A stretch of 25,499 bases of DNA from Ruminococcaceae bacterium UBA794 (GCA_002304735.1 DBIU01000064.1:1-25499), one strand, 5' to 3'. Numbered from the stretch's first letter, positions 16,055 through 24,431 are shown. Program-made: numbers and translations. Notes: a model not told the origin generated them from the sequence alone.

Positions 16055-17377
16055 TTATACTTTCAGCACCATTGAAGAATAGCCCTGAAGCGTAAGCCCG
16101 CCGAGCTGAACCTTTTCTCCCGTGAGAAGATTTTCCGCTTCGCCGCCCATATTCAGGTTGAACGTGAACGGAGCGCCGTCCGCGTTGATTACGGTAACGA
16201 GCGTTTCTCCATCGGCGGAACGCGCGAATGCGTACTGTCTGTTCGTAAGCTGAACCTGTCTGTAATCGCCCATAGCTGCCGCGGGGTGATTTTTCTCGAT
16301 TTCCGCGAGAGCGTGAATATGCGCCGTCATATCGCGCAGGCCCTCGCTTTTCATCTTTTCGAGATTGAACTCCGGACGAAGAACGTCGTCTCCGCCGCCT
16401 CTCTTGTCGCCTTCAACGCCGAACTCGCTTCCGTAGTAAACGGACGGAATACCCGGCATCATAAACATAAGCGTGTAAATAAGCGGCAAATGCTCTTTTA
16501 CCTTAAGAATGGAAGCTACTCTTGTCACATCGTGATTGTCAACGAACGTATAGAGGTGCTTTCCTCTGTAAATACACCAGTTTTCCGAGCCGAACTGACG
16601 GTTTATCGAGTGCGCAATCTCGAACATATTCATATCGTTGAAGCTCGAAAAAAGTCCCTTGTAGCACTCGTAATTCGTTACGCTGTCGAGCATTTGGTCG
16701 TTCGCCCATCTGTTGTAATCGCCGTGAAGCGTTTCCCCGAGCAGGAAAAAGTCCTCGGAGAGCCACTTGCAGTGACCGTGAAGCTCGCGCAGGAAATTCT
16801 CGTCAAGACAATACGCAACGTCAAGGCGAAGTCCGTCGATGCCGAACTCCTCTTTCCAGAAGGTTATCGTGTCCTTAAGATACTGCTTTACTTCGGGATT
16901 GTAAAGATTGAGCTTTACAAGCTCATAGTGACCCTCCCAGCCCTCGTAGAAAAAGCCGTCGTTATAGCCGCTGTTGCCCTCGCGGATATGGAACCAGTCC
17001 TTTTTCGCGCTCGAGAATTTATGCTCTCTTACGTCGCGGAACGCCCAAAAATCTCTCCCGACGTGATTGAAAACGCCGTCCAGAATAACCTTAATTCCGT
17101 TCTCGTGAAGCGCCGCGCAGACCTTCTTGAAGTCCTCGTTTGTGCCGAGGCGGCGGTCGATTGTCCTGTAATCAATCGTGTCGTAGCCGTGCGCGACCGA
17201 CTCGAATACCGGTCCGAAATAAATCGCGTCGCAGCCAAGCTCCTTTATATGAGGAATATCGCCGATAACGCTCAGAATTTTGTGCGTAGGCTCGCTCGCT
17301 TCATCGTTTACTCGGGGACAGCCGAAATATCCGATAGGATAAATATGATAAAATACCGCGCTTTCATACCATTTCAT
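16055..17377 (-). CDS. Second GH13 alpha-amylase-family enzyme, cytosolic
   Basis: This 440-aa GH13 hydrolase has no signal peptide and no N-terminal accessory domain; the barrel starts at once with WYESAVFYHIYPIG. Catalytic motifs are DGVFNHVG (Asp 100), GLRLDVAY (nucleophile Asp 186), GETLHG (acid/base Glu 215) and FVDNHDVTR (His 282, Asp 283). A small beta domain forms the last 80 residues. It is clearly a different subfamily from the 628-aa enzyme near 6 kb, and its precise specificity (maltodextrin, cyclomaltodextrin or alpha-glucosidase) is not readable. GAGG lies nine bases before the ATG. It has its own strong promoter and lies 113 bases before dprA; I saw no clear terminator between them. 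Confidence 0.93.
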   Translation of the reverse strand: MKWYESAVFYHIYPIGYFGCPRVNDEASEPTHKILSVIGDIPHIKELGCDAIYFGPVFESVAHGYDTIDYRTIDRRLGTNEDFKKVCAALHENGIKVILDGVFNHVGRDFWAFRDVREHKFSSAKKDWFHIREGNSGYNDGFFYEGWEGHYELVKLNLYNPEVKQYLKDTITFWKEEFGIDGLRLDVAYCLDENFLRELHGHCKWLSEDFFLLGETLHGDYNRWANDQMLDSVTNYECYKGLFSSFNDMNMFEIAHSINRQFGSENWCIYRGKHLYTFVDNHDVTRVASILKVKEHLPLIYTLMFMMPGIPSVYYGSEFGVEGDKRGGGDDVLRPEFNLEKMKSEGLRDMTAHIHALAEIEKNHPAAAMGDYRQVQLTNRQYAFARSADGETLVTVINADGAPFTFNLNMGGEAENLLTGEKVQLGGLTLQGYSSMVLKV

Positions 17378-17423
17378 TCGTTTTTACCTCGTTTTGTTGA
17401 TTTGGAATATAAAATTCCTGTTT

Positions 17424-17452
17424 ATTTTACCATAATTGCGGTTTTTTGTCAA
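17424..17452 (-). promoter_or_regulatory. Promoter of the 440-aa GH13 gene
   Basis: On the minus strand, TTGACA (17447-17452) and TAAAAT (17424-17429) are 17 bases apart, with TGG just before the -10 (extended -10). Just downstream, GGAAT-ATAAA-ATTCC (17404-17418) forms a small inverted repeat that overlaps the start region and could be an operator. Confidence 0.9.
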
Positions 17453-17564
17453 GGCGGGATAAGCCGTGTAACAATGTAACCGCTTTAGTGTATTAACTAT
17501 TGTTGAATATGCACAAATTTAACGTGAAAAAACTAATATAATTGAAGAATATTTGAAATATGGC
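17453..17564. other. Core of the divergent region between the GH13 and EAL genes
   Basis: The whole gap between the two start codons is 267 bases and carries a promoter for each direction. Between them are two direct copies of TGTAAC, eight bases apart (17467-17472 and 17475-17480), next to the GH13 -35 box, and AT-rich sequence with several GAATAT strings. I see no ORF and no c-di-GMP riboswitch. Confidence 0.5.
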
Positions 17565-17593
17565 TTGAAATCCATTACATAAAATGGTATAAT
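17565..17593 (+). promoter_or_regulatory. Promoter of the tandem EAL genes
   Basis: TTGAAA (17565-17570) and TATAAT (17588-17593) are 17 bases apart, with TGG before the -10 (extended -10). The predicted start is near 17600, leaving a 45-base leader with GGGAGG. Confidence 0.92.
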
Positions 17594-17644
17594 ACAATTG
17601 TGTATTTCTGCAATTTGCATAATTCTTCCGGGAGGAAAATTTAT

Positions 17645-19075
17645 ATGCCTAACTATTTGGCGTCGGAAAACGGAATAACAGAGATATTTTCCGCCGAAAA
17701 CGCTTTAATATGGATTATCGCCGCAGGAGTTTTTGCGGTTTTGCTTGCCGTTATCGTTTTGATATTCTTCATCAAAATGCGCTGCCGAGAGGATATCGAC
17801 CCTGTGACCGGCGGAAAGAACAAAACGAGATTTTTCCGCGACTGCGCTAAAATCGTGAAGAAAACGCCGCTCGAAAAGCTCGCGATGGCGGTTATCGACA
17901 TCGACAAGTTTAAGTACATAAACGACCGCTTGGGATACGACGAGGGCGACAGGATGCTCGAGCGCGTCCACAAGACGCTTTCCGACTGCCTCGGAAAAGA
18001 CGAGCCTTTTGCGAGGTTTTCCGAGGATAATTTCGCGCTGCTTATAAAAAATGCGCCCGATAACGAAATCGCAAACCGGCTTCGCGAGATTTTCACCGAG
18101 TTTGAGAGAAGAAATTCATTCTTTATAAAGTGCCCCGTGAATTTCAGCGCGGGCGTATGCCGTCTGGGACAGTGCAAAGGAAAATACGACGCGGTTGATT
18201 TCACGATGGCGGTTGACCGCTGCAAGCTTGCGAAAAAGTCCATTAAAAACAAGCACAACAGCGATATCGCTTTCTACGACGGAAAAATCCGCGAGATTTC
18301 GCTGCGCGAAAAGGACTTTGAAAACGCAATGCCCGCGGCGCTTGAAAACAACGAGTTTGAATGTTATCTTCAGCCGAAATACGGCACACATTCTCACAAA
18401 ATCGTCGGCGCGGAGGCGCTTATCCGCTGGAACAGCAAGGATTTTGGCTTTGTCTGCCCGGGCGATTTCATTCCGCTTGCGGAGAAAAACGGATTTGTCG
18501 TGGAGCTTGACTTCTTCATTCTCGAGGAGGTGTGCAAGCTGCTTCGGCGCTGGCTCGACGCCGGCAAAACGCCCATTGTAATCTCCGTCAATCAGTCGCG
18601 TCTGCACATAAACGACGACGACTATATCTGGCGGCTCAGAGAAATTGTCGATAAATACGAAATTCCCTATGAATATATCGAGCTTGAGCTTACGGAAAGC
18701 GTTTTCACGGAGGACGCGGACCGTATGATTGAGATTATGAAAAAGCTTCACGATATAGGATTTAAGCTGTCAATCGACGACTTCGGCTCGGGATATTCCT
18801 CGCTTAATCTGCTTAAGGATATTCCCGCGGACGTTCTTAAAATCGACCGCGAGTTCTTTAACGGAACGGTTAACACGAAAAAAGGGCGCGCCGTTATCTC
18901 GTCGGTTGTCGATTTGGCGAAAAATCTTGAGATGAACGTAATTTCCGAGGGCGTCGAAACTCAAGAGCAAATCGACTTTCTAAAGGAAATAGAGTGCAAT
19001 ATGGTTCAGGGTTTTTATTTCGCTAAGCCGATGAAGCTTAGGGATTTCGACGAATTGTGGGAAAAAGAGAATTGA
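17645..19075 (+). CDS. Membrane-anchored EAL c-di-GMP phosphodiesterase with degenerate GGDEF
   Basis: This 476-aa protein has one transmembrane helix (about 20-43), a degenerate GGDEF domain (about 50-215) and an EAL domain (about 225-470). The cyclase signature is lost: RFSEDNF (124-130) replaces RxGGDEF. The phosphodiesterase site looks intact: Glu 257 in the EAL motif, Asn 316, Glu 348 in ELTES, Asp 378/379 in DDFGSGYSSL, Lys 399, Glu 435 and Gln 455. It should linearise c-di-GMP to pGpG at the inner face of the membrane. I chose ATG 17645 because GGAGG lies nine bases upstream; an in-frame GTG at 17600 lies at the predicted transcription start. It is followed after 37 bases by a second EAL gene. 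Confidence 0.94.
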   Translation: MPNYLASENGITEIFSAENALIWIIAAGVFAVLLAVIVLIFFIKMRCREDIDPVTGGKNKTRFFRDCAKIVKKTPLEKLAMAVIDIDKFKYINDRLGYDEGDRMLERVHKTLSDCLGKDEPFARFSEDNFALLIKNAPDNEIANRLREIFTEFERRNSFFIKCPVNFSAGVCRLGQCKGKYDAVDFTMAVDRCKLAKKSIKNKHNSDIAFYDGKIREISLREKDFENAMPAALENNEFECYLQPKYGTHSHKIVGAEALIRWNSKDFGFVCPGDFIPLAEKNGFVVELDFFILEEVCKLLRRWLDAGKTPIVISVNQSRLHINDDDYIWRLREIVDKYEIPYEYIELELTESVFTEDADRMIEIMKKLHDIGFKLSIDDFGSGYSSLNLLKDIPADVLKIDREFFNGTVNTKKGRAVISSVVDLAKNLEMNVISEGVETQEQIDFLKEIECNMVQGFYFAKPMKLRDFDELWEKEN

Positions 19076-19112
19076 TTTGACTAAAAAATATAAGAAATAG
19101 GCGGTGATGACT

Positions 19113-22100
19113 GTGTCCGAAGAAAAAGATATCGAAATAGAGCGCCTTAGACGCGCCTTGACCGAGGAAAAAGTCAAAGCCTCGATTTTGTCGGAATATT
19201 CGCGCTTCGGTCTTTGGGAATATCATATTTCCGACGACCTGTTTTATCAATATAAGTCGGTTTTCGGCGGTTCAGCCGAAAATAACGGTCCGATTTCAAA
19301 TTTCAAAGAAACCGTTATAAAACGCGGAGTTATTTTCGCGGATGATTTGCCCGAGTTTGAAAAATTCTGCTATGATATGGAGCACGGAAAGGACGAGGTT
19401 TCCTGCGAAATTCGCGTAATCGGCGAAAACAGCGAGGCGGCTCTCGTTAAATTCGAGGGCAGGCTTATACGCGATGAAAACGACCTTCCGATTAAATATA
19501 TCGGCAGAGTTTTAGACGCAAACTGCGAAATTAACAGCGCGGAGGATATGTCGGATAAGCTCGACCCGCTTACGGGAGTATATAACCCCGCGGCTTTCCG
19601 TAAGCTTGCCGAAGAAAAGCTCAAAGGCGCGAACCGTTATAGGGGCGCGGGGCTGCTTGCCGTCGGAATTGACAATTTCCGCGATATAATCGCAAAATCG
19701 GGCGTGGAATACACCGATTACCTCCAGAAAACCATAGCGAAAATACTCTCGGGAATTGCAGCCTGCGAGCGCGACAGCCTTGTCGCAAGAGTACGCGACG
19801 GTGAATTTTTGATGTTTTCAATGTTTGACGAGGTTTCTTCGCTTGATAATCTCGCGAAAAACATAATAAAAAGCGTTAAAAACTACATTTTCGACGGCAA
19901 TACCTGCACGGTAAGCGTAGGTTTGTCCACCTTCAAAAGCTCGCGCAGCCTCGAGGACGTTTACGCCGAAGCAATAGCGGCGTTCGGCGAAGCCCGCAGA
20001 AGCGGCGGAAGCTGCTATATGAGCTATTCGCCCGCAATGTCGATGAAATCGTACAATTTCCTTGCGGAAAACAGCGAGGACAGCGAAATTATCTCGACCA
20101 CGGCGAGCGGTCCCGCAAAGGTTTACGCGCTCATTTTACAGGCGTTTTGCAGCAAGAACGATAAGGATAGGCTTATTTGTATGAAAGAAGCGTTCAAGAC
20201 GGCAGGCGAGCTGCTCGGCGCTTCAAATATTTTCGTATACAGCGACGACCGCGGTCATTTTGTCCGCAACGTAACCTATAACGCGACAGGCGAGCCTGAC
20301 GACTCTTGCCCGCGCGTTAAAAGAACGCTTTCCGACAGCGAAATCAAGGCGCTTCTGCTAAACAGAGGAAAACTCCGTCTGCACAGCGGCGGCGAGAAAA
20401 TCGACGGGCTTGAGCTGATAAACGGCGCGATTTGCGCGGAAGTCCGCACAATCAAGTTCGAGGGAACGGTTCGCGAGTACTTCGTCGTTATCTTTAACAG
20501 CAGCTTCGAGCTGAATACTCAGGATATCCAGATAATCGACGCGCTTGAAAACGCGCTTACCAAGATGTTCTGCGAGTATAAAAGAAACGCAAACGAGCTT
20601 TCCGAAAAGCGTCTTACGCAGACTATAATTAACGACCACCGCATAGAGGGATTTTCAATCGTCCCGGGGACTTATAAAGTCGAGCTTATTCAAGATTCGG
20701 CGCGCGAGCATTATAACCTCGAAGAAGGCGATATTTGCTATAAAAAGATGCGCGGGCGCGATACTCCCTGCGAAAACTGCCCCGTAAAGCACCTTGACAA
20801 GGGCGAGCTTTTCGCGGCTTCCGCAATCTACGTTCCGGACGAGCGGCGCTGGCTTGACGTTTCGGCTTCAATCGACACAAACAGCCTCGGAGAGCCTCGC
20901 TATTACGTCAGCTCAACCGATATCACGGACTGTCTCGGAAAAGTAAATATGTCCGATACGCTCACGGGTCTGATGACGTTTAACGCGTTTTCAGCCGAGG
21001 CGCTCAGAATTACCTCCGAAAACAAAAACGTTCACCGCTTTGCCGCGGTTATAAATATCGCCGATTTTCGCCGAATTAACGAGGAAAAAGGCTATGAAAC
21101 GGGAAATTCAATTCTTATCGCCGTTGCGGAGGTTCTAAAAAACAGCGTTTCTTCGGGCGAGCTTCTGTGCCGCTCGGAGGATTCAAGGTTTATTCTCCTG
21201 CTAAAGAACGAAAACACAGAGATTTTCACGGAGCGGCTTAACTCCTTGATGCAGGAAATTCAAAAGCAGGTTCTCAGAAAGCTCAGAGTTACGATTTTCC
21301 TTATCGCAGGCGCTTATGATATCGAAAGCGACAGCGTTGGGATTATGGGCGGCGTTGACCGCGCGATAAGAGCGCAGAAAACCGTTCGCGACCGCGCATA
21401 TTATCACGAGAATTTGGTTGCATTCTTCGACAAGGCGCTTCGCGAGAAAATCAAAGAACGCCGCTATATCGAAGCGAATATGCTCACGGCGCTTGAAAAT
21501 AACGAATTTCAGGTGTATTATCAGCCGAAAATCAGCATAGAAACGGGAAAAGTCGTCGGTGCGGAGGCGCTTGCGCGTTGGATAAGACCGAACGGCGAAA
21601 TTATCTCGCCGGGAAAGTTCGTCCCTATTTTCGAGGAAAACGGCTTCATCACGGATATGGATTTTGCGGTTTACCGCCGCTCAATCGCGGATATAAGACG
21701 CTGGCTGAGAATAGGACTTGACGTTCCGCTGATTTCGCTTAACGTAAGCCGTCACCATCTCGGCGACGATAATTTCTGCGACAAGCTGAATAATCTTATC
21801 GACAATATCGGCGTTCCGCACAAGTACATTGAGCTTGAAATTACGGAAAGCCTGCTCACGGACAACATTGAAAAGCTGATTGAAACCGTAACTTGGTTCA
21901 AGGAGCGCGGCTATCGCATTTCGGTTGACGATTTCGGTTCGGGATATTCCAGCCTAAACCTCATCACGATGCTTCCGTTCGATACGCTAAAAATTGACGG
22001 CGGGTTCTTCCTCAAAAACGACCTCACGGAAAAGAACCGCAAGGTAATCACCTCGGTTGTCACTCTCGCAAAGAGCCTTAATCTCGAAACGGTTTCCGAG

Positions 22101-22244
22101 GGCGTTGAAACGCAAACGCAGGTTGATTTCCTGAAAGAGCTTGGCTGCGATATGATTCAGGGCTTCTTCTACTACAAGCCGATGTCCTGCGAGAAATTTG
22201 AAGAAATTCTCAGAAGTCAGACGACAAGTATTGCCGCAACATAA
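19113..22244 (+). CDS. Large PAS-GGDEF-GAF-PAS-GGDEF-EAL phosphodiesterase
   Basis: This soluble protein of 1,043 aa has no transmembrane helix. In order it shows a short N-terminal coiled coil, a PAS-like domain (about 27-140), a degenerate GGDEF (about 150-310, RDGEF at 228-232), a GAF-like domain (about 335-490), and a PAS-like domain with CX10CX2C (Cys 542, 553, 556). A second degenerate GGDEF (about 615-775, EDSRF at 689-693) precedes the EAL domain (about 785-1035). The EAL site is complete: Glu 818, Asn 877, Glu 909, Asp 939/940, Lys 960, Glu 996 and Gln 1016. The start is uncertain: AGGCGG is eight bases from GTG 19113 but only two from ATG 19107, with GTG 19104 also in frame. It is probably co-transcribed with the preceding EAL gene. 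Confidence 0.92.
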   Translation: MSEEKDIEIERLRRALTEEKVKASILSEYSRFGLWEYHISDDLFYQYKSVFGGSAENNGPISNFKETVIKRGVIFADDLPEFEKFCYDMEHGKDEVSCEIRVIGENSEAALVKFEGRLIRDENDLPIKYIGRVLDANCEINSAEDMSDKLDPLTGVYNPAAFRKLAEEKLKGANRYRGAGLLAVGIDNFRDIIAKSGVEYTDYLQKTIAKILSGIAACERDSLVARVRDGEFLMFSMFDEVSSLDNLAKNIIKSVKNYIFDGNTCTVSVGLSTFKSSRSLEDVYAEAIAAFGEARRSGGSCYMSYSPAMSMKSYNFLAENSEDSEIISTTASGPAKVYALILQAFCSKNDKDRLICMKEAFKTAGELLGASNIFVYSDDRGHFVRNVTYNATGEPDDSCPRVKRTLSDSEIKALLLNRGKLRLHSGGEKIDGLELINGAICAEVRTIKFEGTVREYFVVIFNSSFELNTQDIQIIDALENALTKMFCEYKRNANELSEKRLTQTIINDHRIEGFSIVPGTYKVELIQDSAREHYNLEEGDICYKKMRGRDTPCENCPVKHLDKGELFAASAIYVPDERRWLDVSASIDTNSLGEPRYYVSSTDITDCLGKVNMSDTLTGLMTFNAFSAEALRITSENKNVHRFAAVINIADFRRINEEKGYETGNSILIAVAEVLKNSVSSGELLCRSEDSRFILLLKNENTEIFTERLNSLMQEIQKQVLRKLRVTIFLIAGAYDIESDSVGIMGGVDRAIRAQKTVRDRAYYHENLVAFFDKALREKIKERRYIEANMLTALENNEFQVYYQPKISIETGKVVGAEALARWIRPNGEIISPGKFVPIFEENGFITDMDFAVYRRSIADIRRWLRIGLDVPLISLNVSRHHLGDDNFCDKLNNLIDNIGVPHKYIELEITESLLTDNIEKLIETVTWFKERGYRISVDDFGSGYSSLNLITMLPFDTLKIDGGFFLKNDLTEKNRKVITSVVTLAKSLNLETVSEGVETQTQVDFLKELGCDMIQGFFYYKPMSCEKFEEILRSQTTSIAAT

Positions 22245-22250
22245 AAAATT

Positions 22251-22275
22251 TCCCGCCGATTTGGCGGGATTTTTT
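22251..22275 (+). terminator. Rho-independent terminator of the EAL operon
   Basis: A TCCCGCC / GGCGGGA stem (22251-22257 with 22263-22269), with a five-base loop, is followed by six T. It begins six bases after the stop codon. Confidence 0.92.
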
Positions 22276-22315
22276 ATTCATTCGTATGAACCGTTTTTTC
22301 ACATTCTCAACTTAT

Positions 22316-22482
22316 TTTTCAACCAAAAAACCCCCATTTTAATGCCGTTAGCTTGACTTTTCCGGTTTTTTTGTTGAAAACTTTGCTGAAAAGTTTGAAT
22401 ATTAATGAATTTTTGCACTGTTTCAACAGGTTTTCCCGTTGAAAATGTTGAATAATAATACGCTTAATTTACAAATTGTAAA
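22316..22482. repeat. Cluster of inverted TTCAAC/GTTGAA repeats
   Basis: TTTTCAACCAAAAAACC (22316-22332) and GGTTTTTTTGTTGAAAA (22364-22380) are 17-bp inverted arms with one mismatch and a 31-base loop. TTTCAAC (22421-22427) and GTTGAAA (22438-22444) form a second pair, and another GTTGAA is at 22447. A perfect 15-bp palindrome TTTACAA-A-TTGTAAA lies at 22468-22482. The 249-base convergent gap is AT-rich and holds no ORF that I would call. Confidence 0.6.
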
Positions 22483-22493
22483 GGGAAAAAAAG

Positions 22494-23234
22494 TCATATA
22501 TTATCCCTTGCTTCATTCAAAATTTCAGCGTATTTCTGCCTTTGCCACTTTGAAAATACCTCTCCGCGGTCGTAATTCTTAAGAAAACGCATAAGCTCTT
22601 TCGTACCCATACAAACATAGTCGTTTTCGCGAAGATTAAGCTTAAGCCGAACATTCGGGTTTGAAAAGTATAAAACCGTGTCAATCCAAACGTCCTCGCC
22701 CGCGGCGTTGAGAATACTCTTTACGATGTCGCGCTGTCGGCGCATCTGCTTTATCGGATTGTCCATCTCGGCAATAGTACTTTTTCCGTTGCGGTAAAAT
22801 TTGTGCTGCTCCCACTTCTCGGACTTCCAGCTTCCCGAAATCGTTCCGGAATGGTTCTTAACCTCGACTATAACAATCCCCTTTGTGCTGAGTATCAGCA
22901 TATCAACCTCAGAACGTCCGCGTTTATAGCGAATGGGAAGATTTAGGAAAATTATGTTGTTGCCCTCGAGCTTTTTCACGGCTTTATAGAGGCTTTTTTC
23001 TCCGTTTCGCCCGCTGTTTAAGATATTATATCGACGCGCAAGCAGAACATATGCCGTGTTGCAAAGGAAAATCAACCCGATAATCACGAAAGCAAGCGGC
23101 TTCGTGTCGTACATCTTGAACCACACGAACGCTATAAGCAGCAGAATAGGCGCAACTCCGAAAAACACCTGCATAATCAAAAGCGCGGCTATTTTTCGGT
23201 TGTTTACGTTCTTACAGCGAATAAATTTGTTCAC
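22494..23234 (-). CDS. Membrane protein with NERD (nuclease-related) domain
   Basis: This 246-aa protein has two transmembrane helices (about 18-39 and 47-66) followed by a cytosolic NERD domain (about 75-185). The domain shows GRNGEKSL (Glu 79), EVDMLILSTKG (Asp 111) and VIVEVKNHSG (Glu 124, Lys 126), a PD-(D/E)xK-like arrangement typical of restriction-nuclease folds. NERD proteins are suspected to act on DNA, but no substrate is established here. GTG 23234 follows GAGGTG. The gap to ychF is 13 bases and the ribosome site follows the ychF stop directly, so they are very likely co-transcribed. No terminator hairpin with a T-run was seen after the stop. Confidence 0.88.
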   Translation of the reverse strand: MNKFIRCKNVNNRKIAALLIMQVFFGVAPILLLIAFVWFKMYDTKPLAFVIIGLIFLCNTAYVLLARRYNILNSGRNGEKSLYKAVKKLEGNNIIFLNLPIRYKRGRSEVDMLILSTKGIVIVEVKNHSGTISGSWKSEKWEQHKFYRNGKSTIAEMDNPIKQMRRQRDIVKSILNAAGEDVWIDTVLYFSNPNVRLKLNLRENDYVCMGTKELMRFLKNYDRGEVFSKWQRQKYAEILNEARDNI

Positions 23235-23247
23235 TAATACACCTCAG

Positions 23248-24342
23248 TTAAACGTTAAATCTGAACAGCGTAACGTCGCCGTCCTGCATCACATATTCCT
23301 TGCCCTCAAGACGAACGAGTCCCTTTTCCTTTGCCGCAGCCATTGAACCGCAGCTTATAAGGTCGTCGAAACCGACGATTTCCGCTCTGATAAAGCCCTT
23401 TTCAAAGTCCGTGTGAATTTTTCCCGCAGCCTGCGGCGCTTTCGTTCCCTTTGTAATCGTCCAAGCTCGAACTTCGGGAGTTCCCGCCGTGAGGAACGAA
23501 ATAAGCCCAAGCAGGCGATAGCCCGTCTTGATTATTCTCGCAAGACCGGAGCTTTCAAGGTTCATATCCGCAAGGAAAAGCTCCTTGTCCTCGTCGGGCA
23601 TATCCGCAATCTCCGCTTCAATCTGCGCGCAGATAGGAAGAACCTCGGCGTGTTCCTCTTTTGCGATTTCCTGCACAGCTTTATACTGCGCGTTATTTTC
23701 AACGCCGTTCTTAAAATCAGCCTCGGAGAGATTTGCCGCGTAGATTACCGGCTTGTTCGACAAAAGCGGCGTATCGTGAAGCATCTCGCGCTCCTCGTCC
23801 GTGTAATCATAGCTTCTCGCGGATTTTCCTTCTTCAAGATGCGCTTTCAGGCTCTCGAAGAAATCAACCTCCTTCTGGAGCGATTTGTCGCCCTTCATCG
23901 CCTTTTTAGCGCGGTCAATTCTCCTGTCGAGTATTTCAAGGTCGGAGAAAATCAGCTCGAGATTTATCGTTTCAATATCTCTCGCAGAGCCGATTGAGCC
24001 GTCGACGTGTATGATATTGTCGTCCTCGAAGCAGCGCACGACGTGAACAATCGCGTCAACCTCGCGTATATTCGACAAAAACTTGTTTCCAAGGCCCTCG
24101 CCCTTTGACGCGCCCTTTACAAGTCCCGCAATATCCACAAATTCAAGCGTCGCGGGAGTAAATTTCTCCGGGTGATACATCTCCGCGAGCTTGTCAAGCC
24201 GCTCGTCAGGGACGCTTACAATTCCAACGTTCGGTTCAATCGTGCAGAACGGATAGTTTGCGGACTGAGCGCCCGCGTTTGTAAGCGCGTTAAACAATGT
24301 ACTTTTGCCGACGTTCGGCAAGCCTACCATACCTAGTTTCAT
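23248..24342 (-). CDS. ychF: Obg-family ATPase YchF
   Basis: YchF is a conserved P-loop ATPase of the Obg family that associates with ribosomes and is linked to stress and redox responses. This copy has 364 aa, the usual length. The P-loop is GLPNVGKST (7-15), followed by NYPFCTIEPNVG and the switch motif DIAGLVKGASKGEGLGNKF. The G4 motif reads NLSE in place of NKxD, which fits its ATP preference. A helical insertion spans the middle, and a TGS domain forms the C-terminus (AWTITKGTKAPQAAGKIH). GAGG lies seven bases before the ATG. It is followed by a NERD gene. The 92-base gap upstream contains the 10-bp-phased repeat array and no clean promoter. Confidence 0.96.
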   Translation of the reverse strand: MKLGMVGLPNVGKSTLFNALTNAGAQSANYPFCTIEPNVGIVSVPDERLDKLAEMYHPEKFTPATLEFVDIAGLVKGASKGEGLGNKFLSNIREVDAIVHVVRCFEDDNIIHVDGSIGSARDIETINLELIFSDLEILDRRIDRAKKAMKGDKSLQKEVDFFESLKAHLEEGKSARSYDYTDEEREMLHDTPLLSNKPVIYAANLSEADFKNGVENNAQYKAVQEIAKEEHAEVLPICAQIEAEIADMPDEDKELFLADMNLESSGLARIIKTGYRLLGLISFLTAGTPEVRAWTITKGTKAPQAAGKIHTDFEKGFIRAEIVGFDDLISCGSMAAAKEKGLVRLEGKEYVMQDGDVTLFRFNV

Positions 24343-24371
24343 TTCTTTTCCTCACTTTTTTGTTATATAGG

Positions 24372-24431
24372 GGCAAAATGCCTGCAAAATACTGCAAACC
24401 GCCCGAAAAATTACTGCATTTTACTGCAAAA
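24372..24431 (-). repeat. Second array of TTTGCAG-like units, 10-bp phased
   Basis: On the plus strand, units begin at 24372 (GGCAAAATGC), 24382 (CTGCAAAATA), 24392 (CTGCAAACCG), 24412 (TACTGCATTT) and 24422 (TACTGCAAAA); position 24402 holds a diverged unit (CCCGAAAAAT). On the minus strand these read TTTTGCAGTA and similar, matching the array at 4887-4957. It lies directly between the metallo-beta-lactamase gene and ychF. Confidence 0.6.

Noticed and set aside
16286..17479. A 397-codon open frame on the plus strand, antisense to the second GH13 gene
   Set aside because: It shadows a gene with all four GH13 motifs; its product has low-complexity hydrophobic and Arg/Val-rich content and no ribosome site, and it runs into the divergent promoter region.
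17645..22244. Diguanylate cyclase activity
   Set aside because: All three GGDEF domains lack the GG(D/E)EF signature, so only the phosphodiesterase role is supported.
22300..22490. Replication origin or DnaA-box cluster
   Set aside because: TTTTCAAC and GTTGAAAA recall sequences near dnaA, but no TTATCCACA-type box is present and dnaA/dnaN are not nearby.
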